NCBI GenBank assembly: GCA_037043455.1
Contig: JAWPHD010005100.1
Span: forward strand, 1-64,000
DNA from: Cyrtodaria siliqua
Lineage: Eukaryota; Mollusca; Bivalvia; Adapedonta; Hiatellidae
Direction of reading: 5' to 3'
Length of the DNA: 64,000 nt
Shown one piece after another: positions 1 through 41,284 of this stretch. The notes beneath the pieces are model-generated. The model worked only from the letters and a program-made list of their open reading frames with translations. It was not told the origin of the DNA and did no database searches. The stretch's first letter is position 1. Each line of letters opens with the position of its first letter. A program made the translations under genes and the position numbers.

Positions 1-520
1 TGCCATTCATATCGAGGCCCAATTTAAAAAAAATAGAAGAAGAACTTTTCAGTATTTATTATTATGAATTAATCACCTTTTCAGTATTTATTTACTTTCT
101 CACCACAAATGACCAAAAAATCTACATAAAAGCAGGGGTCATGTATCTTCTAAGAAAGAACTTGTCTCATGAATGAATGCTCCCTTTAATAACCTAAACG
201 CTGAGATACCAAATTATTGTATTCGTACACTCATTTCCATATATAAGCAAAAACAATTCAAAACTCATAATTTTAACATGGCAATGCTTGTTAAATGTAA
301 CAAATAGATCAGCAATGTGATACAGGCCAAAAATAGCACTTTAAATAAGTGAAAATGCCTCTTTTTAAAAAAAATTAAGAAAACGAGAACGAAACGAAAA
401 TTCTGTACTGACCGCCATTATGCGATCCCCAGGCCGGCCAACACTTCCCGTGCTGCAATGGGTGTGCTACAACTTTATCCTATATAGCAGTCGACTACTA
501 ACCTTGCATAAATCGAATTG
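1..520. other. AT-rich flank, no gene seen
   Basis: I see no convincing open frame, splice-framed exon or RNA gene here. The stretch is AT-rich and leads into the left part of a dispersed element at about 515. Confidence 0.5.
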
Positions 521-1045
521 AATGGTGTTGAACGGCTCATCAACACAGCATAGGTTATTAGCGTTGAACGGCTCATCAACACAGCATAGGTTATTAGTGT
601 TGAACGGCTCATCAACACAGCATAGGTTATTAGTGTTGAACGGCTCATCAACACAGCATAGGTTATTAGTGTTGAACGGCTCATCAACATAGGTTATTAG
701 TGTTGAACGGCTCATCAACACAGCATAGGTTATTAGTGTTGAACGGCTCATCAACACAGCATAGGTTATTAGTGTTGAACGGCTCATCAACACAGCATAG
801 GTTATTAGTGTTGAACGGCTCATCAACATAGGTTATTAGTGTTGAACGGCTCATCAACACAGCATAGGTTATTAGTGTTGAACGGCTCATCAACACAGCA
901 TAGGTTATTAGAGCCGCCCAAGAGAGAGGGGAGTCCAGGAACTTGCCCAACTCTTAACGGATACACAGGAGTCCAGGAACGTGCCTTACTAACTTACTAA
1001 CGAATATATTCCTATGGTTCTTCCAAGGGACATGCCTCCAGAACG
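515..1045. mobile_element. Dispersed element carrying an internal minisatellite
   Basis: The left border reads GAATTGAATG followed by GTTGAACGGCTCATCAAC. The right part (from about 910) reads GAGCCGCCC, then gagagaggggagtcc, then TTCCTATGGTTCTTC. The same blocks occur in the same order at 45833-46160, where only one copy of the internal motif is present. This locus is therefore a copy of an interspersed element in which an internal segment has expanded. The family resembles tRNA-derived SINEs; that is an inference from the other copy, which ends in a B-box-like segment. Confidence 0.65.
527..912. repeat. 36-bp minisatellite, about 11 units
   Basis: The unit begins GTTGAACGGCTCATCAACAC and has a 36-bp period. 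Two units are 31 bp long (at about 671 and 810), lacking 5 bp. They lie 139 bp apart, which equals three full units plus one short unit, so a four-unit block (36,36,36,31) was itself duplicated. Open frames over the array are products of the periodicity. Confidence 0.9.
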
Positions 1046-1454
1046 GGTCGAAAATGAATCTGTTCGTGACAATTTCGCAATTGTATTTTAAAATAGAAAT
1101 ATAACTTATAAAAAGATTAATATGCCAGACTGAACACTATAATCTTTCTAAAAAATTTTTTTTTTAAAACACGTTCAAACACAAACATCACGAAACTCGG
1201 GAGCACTGAGGACGCCGATATTTTGCATTAATTACAGTTCTTACAGCGTGACCCGCGTGCGTGTCATCTTCAGCAGACATTTAACGTATAGTTTCGTTGA
1301 TTTCCGTTCTTTGTTTACATCTCTTCTAAGCCAATCAGCTTTCCTTACCCCAGTTTGACAATGCTAATACGATCTTAAACTCGTGTAATCAAAACACTTA
1401 AACGTCATTATCGGGTTAACGAGCCCGACAGGATATAAGCTTATGTACAACGGG

Positions 1455-1560
1455 TGTGTGGGGGGTGGTCGGGGGGGGGGGGGTGGGGGGGGGGGGTCGG
1501 GTCGAAGGGGGGGGGGGAGGAGTAAGAGGGTGGTGGGGGGGGGGGGGGGAGAAGCAGGTC
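1455..1560. other. G-run tract, potential quadruplex DNA
   Basis: The plus strand has many runs of 7-14 G separated by one to a few bases, within a window of about 100 bp. It lies about 350 bp upstream of the first ATG of the long coding exon at 1906. Such tracts readily form G-quadruplexes; a role in promoter or replication control is speculative. Homopolymers of this kind are also prone to assembly length errors. Confidence 0.7.
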
Positions 1561-1905
1561 CCCCGATAATCTGAGATAGTATGCCCCCACCTCCACCAAT
1601 AGTTTGCCAGCTTATTTGTTGAACCACAAACACGTGCTTGTGCCCGCGAATTTTAATCACGTGGTTAGCCTATTAACATAGAAAAGATGCTATTTTGTTA
1701 GAAAAAACAAAGACTTCATCAAATATTGAAAATGTTTGGTTGTTTCCCCACTCCGCCTTTACAACCCTACCCATTGACCACACAATATCTGAAATACTAT
1801 GTCATCTGATATACAAAAAAGCAATATAGAGCAATATAGAGCAGTATAGAGGGCGTTAATAAGTTGATATTATTGGATAGTATCGATATACAGAAATTCA
1901 AAGTG

Positions 1906-4743
1906 ATGTTGAAATTATGCGAAAAGCAACATGTGTTACGTCAATTCCAGCAGGTGTGCGAATCACGCATATACAATCAGCGAATATACACAGCAAATAC
2001 GGACAACTTTAAACATTTAGTGGGGACAGTTACTTTATATTATAACGTGGCAACAATTGATATTAAGACATGTGATTGCATTATGGTGTCAAGAAAAGTT
2101 AACAAGGACCTAGCAGAAACACGCCCGGAAGAATTGGAATTCAACGACTCCCCATTGATCTTTATAGAAAATGTTGAAACGAATGAATTCAAGGAGTTTA
2201 CCTTGCAATATTTTGAAGAAACCTACGAAAAAACTGTCTTGGAAGACACTGGAGAAAATCGTGAAAGAAATCTGTTGGAAGGGAACGAAACGATCGGAAA
2301 ATATTCAGAAATACCGACTGAAGTATCTGAACATACCGTTGTTGGCGGATTTAAAGAGACGAGACCAAAGTGTAAAAGTCAAAGTGATGGTGGTGAGGAT
2401 GTAATTATAACTTCCGAAAAGAAAATGAAGTCAGACGGTGGTCATGGACAATTGAGTCGTTACAATCCACCAGAGAGAAGTAACTTAACTGATGATTTTA
2501 GATTCCAAGAGTCGCTAGATGTTTCCAGTGGCTCGCCACCTAATTACCTTCCGGTTGTCTCTGGAGATGCTGAGAGTGAGCGATTGATCCGTAGCTTCAT
2601 GCAGACGCTGTCATTAGCAGTGCCTGTTGGAGAACATCCACCAGCCAGTTTAAAAGGCAACATTGTTGAAGCATGCCAGGTTGTGGACAGTACTCGTGCT
2701 CAAGATACAAATACTGATGTACATCCCAGGAATGCATCGTTTTTGCGAGCAGATGGTTTTCGTAATGTTGACAATGGTTCAAATTCCAATTCAGGTTCTA
2801 TGAAGATACCATTGCGTATTTATATTGACACATATCTTAGAAATGAAAACTCTCCTGATGAACAACTGAATAATGAATCCAACCATAAAGCGATAGCTAG
2901 CGGTTCACGAGAAATAGACGAATTTCCTCTCCAAACTGCTGACTATAAAAGTGATAACAACAGTTCATCGAAGTCAGAAATACCGGATGCAAACGTAAGG
3001 AAAGAAGTAACTAGTACCTTTTCAAAACCAAACGATATACGTCCACCTTGCGATAAAATAGCAAACATAGAGGATACTACTAGTCTTGGAGAACATGAGT
3101 TTACAAAATGCGGAGTATTTAACAATTTTATGTCGAGACCTACACATGGGCGTGATCGTCCGCCGCGTAATCAGTTGTCTTCTCAAACTAACTACGGAAA
3201 TGCATTTGCAAGCCAGCAAGGCGTGGTTACATGTCAGTGGAATCCCCAACCTACAGTGTCTGCCTGCCAGTTAAATCCCCAACAGGGAATATCTGTCCGT
3301 CAGTGGAATCCCCAACATGCAGTGTCTACACGCCAGTTAAATTCCCAACACGGAGTGTCTGCCCGTCAGTGGAATCCCAAACACGGAGTGTCTGCCCGTC
3401 AGTGGAATCCACAACATGCAGTGTCTGCCCGTCAATGGAATCCCCAACACGGAGTGTCTGCCCGTCAGTGGAATCCACAACATGCAATTTCTGCCCGTCA
3501 GTGGAGTCCCCAACAAGGAGCGTCTGCCCGTCAGTGGAATCCACAACGGGCAATGTCTACCCGTCAGTGGAATCCCCAACACGGAGTGTCTACCTGTCAG
3601 TGGAATCTCCAACATGGAGTTTCTCCTCGTCACGATCAGTGGAATCCACAAAACACAGCTTCATACGACGCTAAAACTAACAGAATATTCAATATGGTCT
3701 CCAACGATATGTTTAAACAGCCTCAGTCACGAATGATGCGAAATAACACAGTAACCTATACGTCATCATCACAGGTGTATCCTGAACTTGAGCCGAGAAA
3801 CACACGCATACTTGATAACGTACACGAATCACCTCCGGTGTTAGAGCTACAGAGTACAAGAAGTCGGTCTTTGGTAAGCAACTGTTACGAAAACTTTGAA
3901 CATACATTGGTAGATGATCTTAACTTTACCAGTTTAAAAATTGACGTGTCTGAATCAACACGCATCGGGCATTCTATTCGAAAACAGTTAGAAAAAGCTA
4001 ACGAAGATCTACAGTCCGCAGCCACGGGTAATGAAAAAGAAATATTAGACAACTCGGGAGATGGCCGCATAACGCCTGCTTGTAGCAAAAACAACAATGA
4101 AATGCCCGCAAATATTGTCGACGTTGATGACGGAAAAACTATTGGCAACAATTTACACATTGAAACCCAGCAAAACAAGCAGATCAAGACCGAGAAAGAG
4201 CAGGGTATTTCGAGTAGAATATTTTCGAAGTTTATTCAACCAAATGACGTTACAGAAACATGTGCTATAGATCTGAGTGTTAAACCTGATGTTACTGCAT
4301 GCTTTATTTCATGCAAAAACGTACCTATTCACGAAACGGGCGACACAAATGCTACTAACACTGCTCTTACTGTAAACAAAGACGCGGCTGTTCCGCCTTT
4401 GAGAGATGAAGTACATACCGTAGAAGGTATTACGACTACCATTGCAAGATCTGGAAGCAAATCACCTACTTGTTCTTCCTTAGAAGATATCACAGATAAA
4501 TTAATGGATTTAATTACACCTGAGCAACACACACACAGGGATTTAATTGGGTTAGAGGACAAACAAGTCACTTTGAGCATAGCTCTACTTGAGAATCCTC
4601 CCAATGATTTGGTTGGACAAAGGAAAACGACAGATTATGTGATGTACTTGGATACGGAAGCAGTTTCGAAAACACAATTGATGGGATTGTGCGTGCACAA
4701 TTTTCAGATAAACACAGATTTAGTAAGTTTTCAATTCACTTAA
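1906..4743 (+). CDS. Large coding exon of an unrecognised protein with 11-residue repeats
   Basis: The frame is open from 1840 to a TAA at 4741-4743. The first ATG is at 1906; an in-frame TAG at 1837 limits it upstream. I do not recognise the family. About 440 N-terminal residues have mixed composition, with a compact Cys/hydrophobic stretch over the first 85 (KLCEKQ..., then TCDCIMV) followed by acidic and Ser/Asn-rich sequence. Next come about 12 tandem 11-residue units of the type RQWNPQHGVSA (3235-3660) and a Ser/Asp/Asn-rich tail. The tail contains IKTE, a SUMO-type motif, and AIDLSVK (nucleotides about 4267-4287), which resembles the PxDLS motif bound by CtBP corepressors but lacks the leading Pro. 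These hint at a nuclear protein; that is inference. Near the end the sequence reads TTA|GTAAGT (donor at 4723, phase 0), so the exon probably splices there and the last six codons may be intronic. It may be the first coding exon of a multi-exon gene, or an upstream exon of KDM2 (see findings). Confidence 0.6.
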   Translation: MLKLCEKQHVLRQFQQVCESRIYNQRIYTANTDNFKHLVGTVTLYYNVATIDIKTCDCIMVSRKVNKDLAETRPEELEFNDSPLIFIENVETNEFKEFTLQYFEETYEKTVLEDTGENRERNLLEGNETIGKYSEIPTEVSEHTVVGGFKETRPKCKSQSDGGEDVIITSEKKMKSDGGHGQLSRYNPPERSNLTDDFRFQESLDVSSGSPPNYLPVVSGDAESERLIRSFMQTLSLAVPVGEHPPASLKGNIVEACQVVDSTRAQDTNTDVHPRNASFLRADGFRNVDNGSNSNSGSMKIPLRIYIDTYLRNENSPDEQLNNESNHKAIASGSREIDEFPLQTADYKSDNNSSSKSEIPDANVRKEVTSTFSKPNDIRPPCDKIANIEDTTSLGEHEFTKCGVFNNFMSRPTHGRDRPPRNQLSSQTNYGNAFASQQGVVTCQWNPQPTVSACQLNPQQGISVRQWNPQHAVSTRQLNSQHGVSARQWNPKHGVSARQWNPQHAVSARQWNPQHGVSARQWNPQHAISARQWSPQQGASARQWNPQRAMSTRQWNPQHGVSTCQWNLQHGVSPRHDQWNPQNTASYDAKTNRIFNMVSNDMFKQPQSRMMRNNTVTYTSSSQVYPELEPRNTRILDNVHESPPVLELQSTRSRSLVSNCYENFEHTLVDDLNFTSLKIDVSESTRIGHSIRKQLEKANEDLQSAATGNEKEILDNSGDGRITPACSKNNNEMPANIVDVDDGKTIGNNLHIETQQNKQIKTEKEQGISSRIFSKFIQPNDVTETCAIDLSVKPDVTACFISCKNVPIHETGDTNATNTALTVNKDAAVPPLRDEVHTVEGITTTIARSGSKSPTCSSLEDITDKLMDLITPEQHTHRDLIGLEDKQVTLSIALLENPPNDLVGQRKTTDYVMYLDTEAVSKTQLMGLCVHNFQINTDLVSFQFT
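3235..3663 (+). repeat. 33-bp coding minisatellite (11-aa units)
   Basis: Twelve units plus a partial thirteenth, each 33 bp, begin with CAGTGGAATCC. Because 33 is divisible by three, every frame on both strands stays open across much of the array, but only the frame continuous with 1906-4743 extends outside it. Adjacent units tend to alternate HGV and HAV/HAI at residues 6-8, suggesting growth in 22-residue pairs. Confidence 0.9.
4722..4728 (+). promoter_or_regulatory. Consensus splice donor near the end of the long exon
   Basis: A|GTAAGT, a full match to the U1 consensus, falls 18 bases before the stop codon of the long frame and cuts between codons (phase 0). This argues that the coding region continues in a downstream exon. 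Confidence 0.55.
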
Positions 4744-4867
4744 TTCTTTTTTGTTCTTTTTTTTCTTTTTCATATCGTGTCTCATATCGAAGACACCTAC
4801 TTCAATTTGTAATTGTTATTGGTATGTTAACAAATGTCAATGTCGATTGGCAACTGTTGGTGTTAGT

Positions 4868-4975
4868 TTGCATAATGTAGTTTGAATACACAAGTAGACA
4901 CTTTTTTGAGAAAGCTGGTTCCCTTGACAGTAATGAGAATGTGTACAGTAGTTTGAATACACAAGTAAACAGTTT
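4868..4975. repeat. Isolated copy of the 70-bp repeat
   Basis: It contains TAGTTTGAATACACAAGT, then GAAAGCTGGTTCCCTTGACA and AATGAGAATGTGTAC, the same blocks as the 70-bp array at 6833-7230. The two sites bracket the arrays between 4996 and 6830. Confidence 0.8.
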
Positions 4976-4989
4976 CTAGTGCCATCATG

Positions 4990-6015
4990 GTATTTTGTCC
5001 GTCGTCCGTCAACACTCTAGCACCTTCATTTTTCATCCGATCTTTATCAAACTTTACCAGGTTATTAATATCAATGAAAGCTCGGACGAGTTCAAAAACC
5101 AGCCAGATCGGACCAGTTACATCGGAGTTATTGCCCTTGAATTAACGAAAATTGCTATATTTTGTCTTGTCAACACTCTAGCGACTCCATTTTTCATTCG
5201 ATCTTTATCAAACTTTACCAGATTATTAAAGTCAATGTAAGCTCGGACGAGTTAGAAATCCAGCGAGATCGGACCATTAACACAGGAGTTATTGCCCTTG
5301 AATTAACAAAATTGTATATAGTTTGTCTTTTGTCAACACTTTAGTGCCTCCATTTTTCATCCGATCTTTACTAAACTGTACCAGATTATTAATATCAATG
5401 AAAGCTCGGACAAGTTCGAAATCCAGCCATATTGGATCAGTAATGCCTGAGTTATTGCCCTTGAATTAACGAAAATTGCTATATTTTGTATTGTCAACAC
5501 TGTAGCGCTTCCTTTTTAATTTTTACCTTGACCAAACTTTGCCAGATTGTTGATATTAATGACAGCTCGGTCAAGTTCTGAAACCAGCCAGATTGGACCA
5601 GTAACACCGAAGTTATGGCCCTTAAATTATTGAAAAATGTGTTAAATTGTTGCTGTCAACACTCTAGCACCTTCATTTTTCATCCAAACTTTACCAGATT
5701 GTTAATATCTATAAAAGCTCGAATGAGTTCAAAACCCCAGCCATATCATACCAGTAACACCTGAGTTATTGCCGTTGAATTAACGAAAAGTGCTATAGTT
5801 TGTCTTGGCCGAGACTCTAGCGCCTTCATTTTGCATCCTGCCTTTACCAAACTTTGCCAGATTCTTGATATTGATGAAAGATCGGTCAAGTTCAAAACCA
5901 GCCAGATCGAACCAGTAACACCCAAGTTATGGCCCTTGAATTATTGAAAATGTGTTAACACTGTAGTACCTTCATTTTTCATCCGATCGTTACCAACTTT
6001 TACCAGATTGTTATA
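4990..6015. repeat. Degenerate ~165-bp tandem repeat, 6-7 units
   Basis: Each unit contains GTCAACACTCTAGCACCTTC, TTTTTCATCCGATCTTTA, AAAGCTCGGACGAGTTC and GTTATTGCCCTTGAATTAAC. Divergence between units is high, so the array is old. No coding potential. Confidence 0.85.
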
Positions 6016-6039
6016 ATAAGGCCTTCATTTAGCCGTATT

Positions 6040-6832
6040 TAATCAAAACTTTGCAGAGATGATCAGTACCAAGCCTAGTTGTCATCTTGTTCCGGTTGGA
6101 TGGTTTTTGGTGGAGTTATGACACTTTAAAGGTCTTCTATTATACTTATGAGAGTCCTCGAAGATGATTTAAATGTTGTTATACATACCTCATATTCATG
6201 TAAATGTGAATTGAGCGAATAAAAGATATTCTATTGTATAATACATATACTTTGTATGGACTAGTTTTGCTGAACCCCTGGCCGGATTTCAACGAAATTT
6301 GGCAAGGATAATCAGTATCAAGCCTAGTTTTGCATATCATCACCATGTTCCGGTTGAATGATTTTTGGCAGAGTTATGACCCTTTAAAGGTTTGACTACA
6401 CAAACTTTGTCAGGACTATTTCTCCTGAGCCCTGGCTGGATTTCAGATAAACTTTGCAGGGATGATCAGTACAAAGCGTTGTTGTGCATATCATCATGTT
6501 CTGGTTGAAAGATTTTTGACGGAGTTATGGCCCTTTACAGGTTTCAATACACAAACTTTGTCCTGATTAGTTCTGCTGAACCCCTGGCCGAATTTCAACG
6601 AAACTTGGCAAGGATGATCAGTACCAAGCCTAGTTGTGCAGTTCATCAGTGTAGATTTTTGGCGGAGTTATGGCCCTTTAAAGGTATTACTAAACAAACT
6701 CTGTCTGGACTAGTTCTCCTGAACCCCTGGCCGGATTTCAGAGAAACGTGCAGCGATGATCAGTACCAAGCCTAGTTGTGCATGTCATCACCGTGTTCCG
6801 GTTGAATGATTTTTGGCAGAGTTATGGCCTTT
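6040..6832. repeat. Degenerate ~140-bp tandem repeat
   Basis: The units contain CCCTGGCCGGATTTCAACG, GATGATCAGTACCAAGCC and GAGTTATGGCCCTTTAAAGG. The same family recurs at 34.8-35.75 kb. It is a distinct unit type from the ~165-bp array to its left. Confidence 0.85.
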
Positions 6833-7230
6833 ACATTTTCTAAGAAAGCTCGTTCCCTTGACAGTAGTGAGAATGTGTACTGTAGTTTGAATACACAAGT
6901 AAACATTTTCTAAGGAAGCTGGTTCCCTTGACAGTAATGAGAATGTGTACTGTAGTTTGAATACACAAGTAAACATTTTCTAAGGAAGCTGGTTCCCTTG
7001 ACAATAGTGAGAACGTGTACTGTAGTTTGAATACACAAGTAAACATTTTCTAAGGAAGCTGGTTCCCTTGACAGTAGTGACAACGTGTACTGTAGTTTGA
7101 ATACACAAGTAAACATTTTCTAAGGAAGCTGGTTCCCTTGACAGTAGTGACAACGTGTACTGTAGTTTGAATACACAAGTAAACATTTTCTAAGGAAGCT
7201 GGTTCCCTTGACAGTAGTGAGAATGTGTAC
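6833..7230. repeat. 70-bp tandem array, 5-6 units
   Basis: The unit begins ACATTTTCTAAGGAAGCTGG and ends TGAATACACAAGTAA. Units are nearly identical, differing mainly at GAGAATG versus GACAACG, and therefore younger than the arrays to the left. The 68-codon frames here are periodic artefacts. Confidence 0.9.
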
Positions 7231-7394
7231 AATAAGGAGTAGTTACATATACTTTGCTTCTGTGAATGATACATTTGTTTACACAAGCTATACCAAGTTA
7301 TCTGACCTTGATCTTACAGGGAAGAGTTATGGTAGAGTTAATAGTGTACATGATATAATACTATTAATTAACTAGCTTTTTTTTAACCAGGTTT

Positions 7395-7640
7395 TCTTAT
7401 GGAAAGCCTGGTTATTGATTAGTTCGGCGTATGTTGTTTGGGGAGCTTTTTGATGGCATTTGGGATCACCAGGTTCAAGGTCAAGGTCACTGTTTGCTAT
7501 AAATAGAAAAATGGAATAAAATATTGTGACAAAACTTGCTGGGTAGGTAGCTTATATGGAAAGGCAGCTTGGCATTGCATTTGGGGACAATGGGTCAAGG
7601 TCATCACTGATACTAAAAAATAGAAAAAATGGTTTCCAGG
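7395..7640. repeat. Dispersed repeat (GGTCAAGGTCACTG type)
   Basis: Imperfect units contain GGTCAAGGTCACTG, a run of ATAGAAAAATGG, and AATAACTTTAGTTAGGA. Related units form an array at 17085-17790. Confidence 0.7.
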
Positions 7641-7872
7641 CAATAACTTTAGTTAGGAGTGAGATATTGAAGTGAAATTTGGTGTGTAGGTATGATAATA
7701 TATTGAAATAAATACTGGATAAAACTTTGTAGTAAGCTTATGGAAAACGTGTTTTTTCGTGCAATTTCCATGTTTCTTATAAAGCAGTTACAATATTTGA
7801 CATAATTATTTCTGGAAAAAACGAAAATTACTTGGTTTGCCTGTTTTGAGCACAGGCTTCTGTTACAATAAT

Positions 7873-8518
7873 CACTAGCGGATCCAGGGGGGCGCACCCG
7901 GCACGCGCCCCCTCTAAAAATTCCGGATCATACATGTATGTCCATGTTACTGTAGATAAAATATCAAACAATTTCGTTGCACGCCCTCAGTATAATTTTT
8001 TCCTCGCTAGCTTCGCTCGCTCGACACATAATGGCTAATGAGTGGTTTAATTAACACATTCTTAAATCCTTTTATTTGAAAACGGAATTTTTTATTCATA
8101 CATGTATGTCCATGTTACTGTAGATAATATATCAAACAATTTAGATGCACGCCCTCAGTATAAAAAATGTTCTCGCTCGTTCGACGCATAATGGCTATCC
8201 AGTGGTTTAATTTACCCATTGTTAAATCCTTTTATTTGAAAACGGACTTTTTTTATTCATACGTGTATGTCCATGTTTCTGTAGATAAAATATCAAACAA
8301 TTTAGATGCACGCCTTCAGTCTATTTTTTTCTCGCTCGCTCGACGCATAATGGCTAATGAGTGGTTTAATTAACACATTGTTAAATCTTTTTATTTGAAA
8401 ACGGACTTTTTTACCCTATCAATGCACTACCGCAAACGTTTTATGAGGCTAGAGACGGACCCGAAAATTGACCAAAATATTACGCCCCCCCTAAGCTGAA
8501 ATCCTGGATCTGCCTCTG
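7873..8518. mobile_element. hAT-like non-autonomous element with 5-bp target duplication
   Basis: The left tip CACTAGCGGATCCAGG and the reverse complement of the right tip, CAGAGGCAGATCCAGG, form a terminal inverted repeat starting with CA. Both flanks carry ATAAT (7868-7872 and 8519-8523). The interior holds three ~168-bp tandem units and no transposase frame. Assignment to the hAT group is inferred from the tips. Confidence 0.7.
7930..8415. repeat. ~168-bp direct repeat, three units
   Basis: Each unit contains ATGTATGTCCATGTT, AAATATCAAACAATTT, CACGCCCTCAGT and ATAATGGCTAATGAGTGG. It lies wholly inside the transposon-like element at 7873-8518. Confidence 0.85.
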
Positions 8519-8529
8519 ATAATTGTTAT

Positions 8530-9870
8530 AATTATGATAAGCCTTGTGGTTTGTAGTAAATGACGGCTCAAGGAAGATATATTAACAAAAATATGTTCTT
8601 TTAGGAAACGAGCTAGCTTGCAGATGTACACTCGACCTATTTCTGGAAAACGTGATAACATTACAAATATACTGCATGTTTTAAACATTTCATTTACTCT
8701 TCCATCCCACTCCGAGGGGTAGGACCACGCTTCCTGTTCATTTTGTCATATTTTGCAATTTTTTGTCATGCTCATTAAGGGTCTTTATCATGACATTGCG
8801 TGTCTAAACACGGAAACATCGTAAATTGAATTTCACTGTCTACTAAATAATTAGCAGCAGCTATGCAGTTCTGCCAGATAGAAGGTTTTAGGCACATTCT
8901 TCATATTCTATCTAGATGCAAATTGAGGAGAGCACAACATGTTTATTCCTGTTTGGCACCATATAACCTTTCTTGTGTTGGTGCACTGTAAAACCCAATT
9001 CAATCAGTTCCCCCATCAGATTCCAGAAAAACACCATGTATGACCAAACATTGTCAACACTTTACATAACTCTTCCCCACCCACAGACTGCACACACTTA
9101 ACACAAACTAGTGGCTGCCTCTAGGTTGGAGTTTTTTATTTGTTGGCTTACGGGAGAGCCTGCCCTATATTTTTTTTAAAAAAACTGATTTTATTTTTAT
9201 TGCCAGTCTGACTTTGCGTGTAAGTAGTGTGAAGAATTTGTTCAGGGAAGTTTCGTACCCATATATTTTAGAGCAAATGAGATGTAATTAAACCTAATGG
9301 TTCTAAACTTTATACTTTGCTCACACAGTTGTTATTAATTATTCACAAATGACTGTTTGAATTCACTGACCATTTGACCTGTGACAGATCACCATATCCA
9401 CAATCTGCATCCCTATGCATGACAAGGCTGAAACATTTACTAAAAAAACACTCAAGTCATTTGTAACCTCTGCCCCCACCCAACCCGGGATGTAGCAGGT
9501 GTAAAGAACAGGGCTTTGAACTTTCGACTTCCGCGGTAGTGCTGTGGATGGCAGAGGTTTTGCATCGAAAAACTAGCTAAGGAAGACAGTGGTCCCAGAG
9601 GTTTCACTATATTTTACTAGAAATTAGTTTCTATTATAAAAAACAGATGGCAGAAAATCAGTTTCATATATCACATCCAGAGTTCTGATGTTGTTTTCCA
9701 AAACACGAAAAAAAAAAATGTCAAAAAGTTACTTTCATTTTTAATTTTATTACAGACTCAATGTAAATGCTGGTCTTAATTTTATTTTTATTTCGTCCTT
9801 CCTACTGCAATTTTTTTAAAAAATTCCCGTAAACCAATAAATAAAAAAAATCTTGCCCTACTGATTGACT
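8530..9870. other. Intergenic or KDM2 5' intron sequence
   Basis: No exon recognised. A decayed inverted-repeat element seems to span about 9129-9853: ATTTGTTGGCTTACGGGA on the left matches the complement of TCCCGTAAACCAATAAAT on the right. The KDM2 start-codon exon could lie here or further upstream but is too short to identify by eye. Confidence 0.45.
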
Positions 9871-10042
9871 TTGTATATTTTCAGAGAGTGATGAAATGCG
9901 TACATACCTAAATGATATTGAAGGGAAGAGACCTTTAATGAATGATATTGCATATTTTTAGAGAGTGAAAGAAAAGCCTACATACCTAGATGATGATATT
10001 GAAGGGAAGAGAACTCTAATGTATTACTTTGTATATTTCCAG
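9870..10042 (+). repeat. Two partial upstream duplicates of the KDM2 first-recognised exon, each with its acceptor
   Basis: The pattern pyrimidine tract, AG, AGAGTGAAAG, then ACATACCTAGATGATGATAT and GAAGGGAAGAGA occurs three times, with exon start points at about 9885, 9962 and 10043. Only the third continues into a full exon. Copy 1 is frameshifted and stops quickly. Copy 2 stays open for 27 codons (9962-10042) and runs in frame into the third, so it could act as an alternative in-frame acceptor. Confidence 0.8.
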
Positions 10043-40984
<30,942 letters not shown>

Positions 40985-41259
40985 AGTTGTAGTAGGTATT
41001 CAAGAAATTGCATCTTTACTCAGTTGTTGGGACTGAAGACGCAGTCACTATCCTGTAGTGCTTGATTTTACGTTAAACATTTTTATCACATAACTTATGG
41101 TGTGGGAGTGGATTAACACCATTCTATATTTTCCATATGCTACTAGTAATGTAAGTATGCAAATAAGCCTAGTATGCACTGTCAAGTAAAATCGATAATG
41201 ACTGATCCAATTCCCACGGTTTATGTCGGTTTCACGTGTTAAAGCGACACGCAAAATGC

Positions 41260-41265
41260 AATAAA
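41260..41265 (+). promoter_or_regulatory. Candidate KDM2 polyadenylation signal
   Basis: AATAAA 276 bp after the stop codon, the first canonical hexamer downstream and ahead of the foldback element at 41293. Confidence 0.45.
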
Positions 41266-41284
41266 AGTCAATATGTGAGTTAGG

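Noticed and set aside
467..950. Minus-strand frames with repeated VDEPFNTNNLC / LMSRSTLITYA
   Set aside because: The 36-bp array has a period divisible by three, which keeps several frames open. No gene context.
3231..3674. Alternative frames on both strands across the 33-bp coding repeat
   Set aside because: They exist only within the repeat; the frame that continues for 945 codons is the real one.
6788..7286. Series of minus-strand 68-codon frames (FKLQYT...LSREPASLENVY)
   Set aside because: Overlapping shadows of the 70-bp array.
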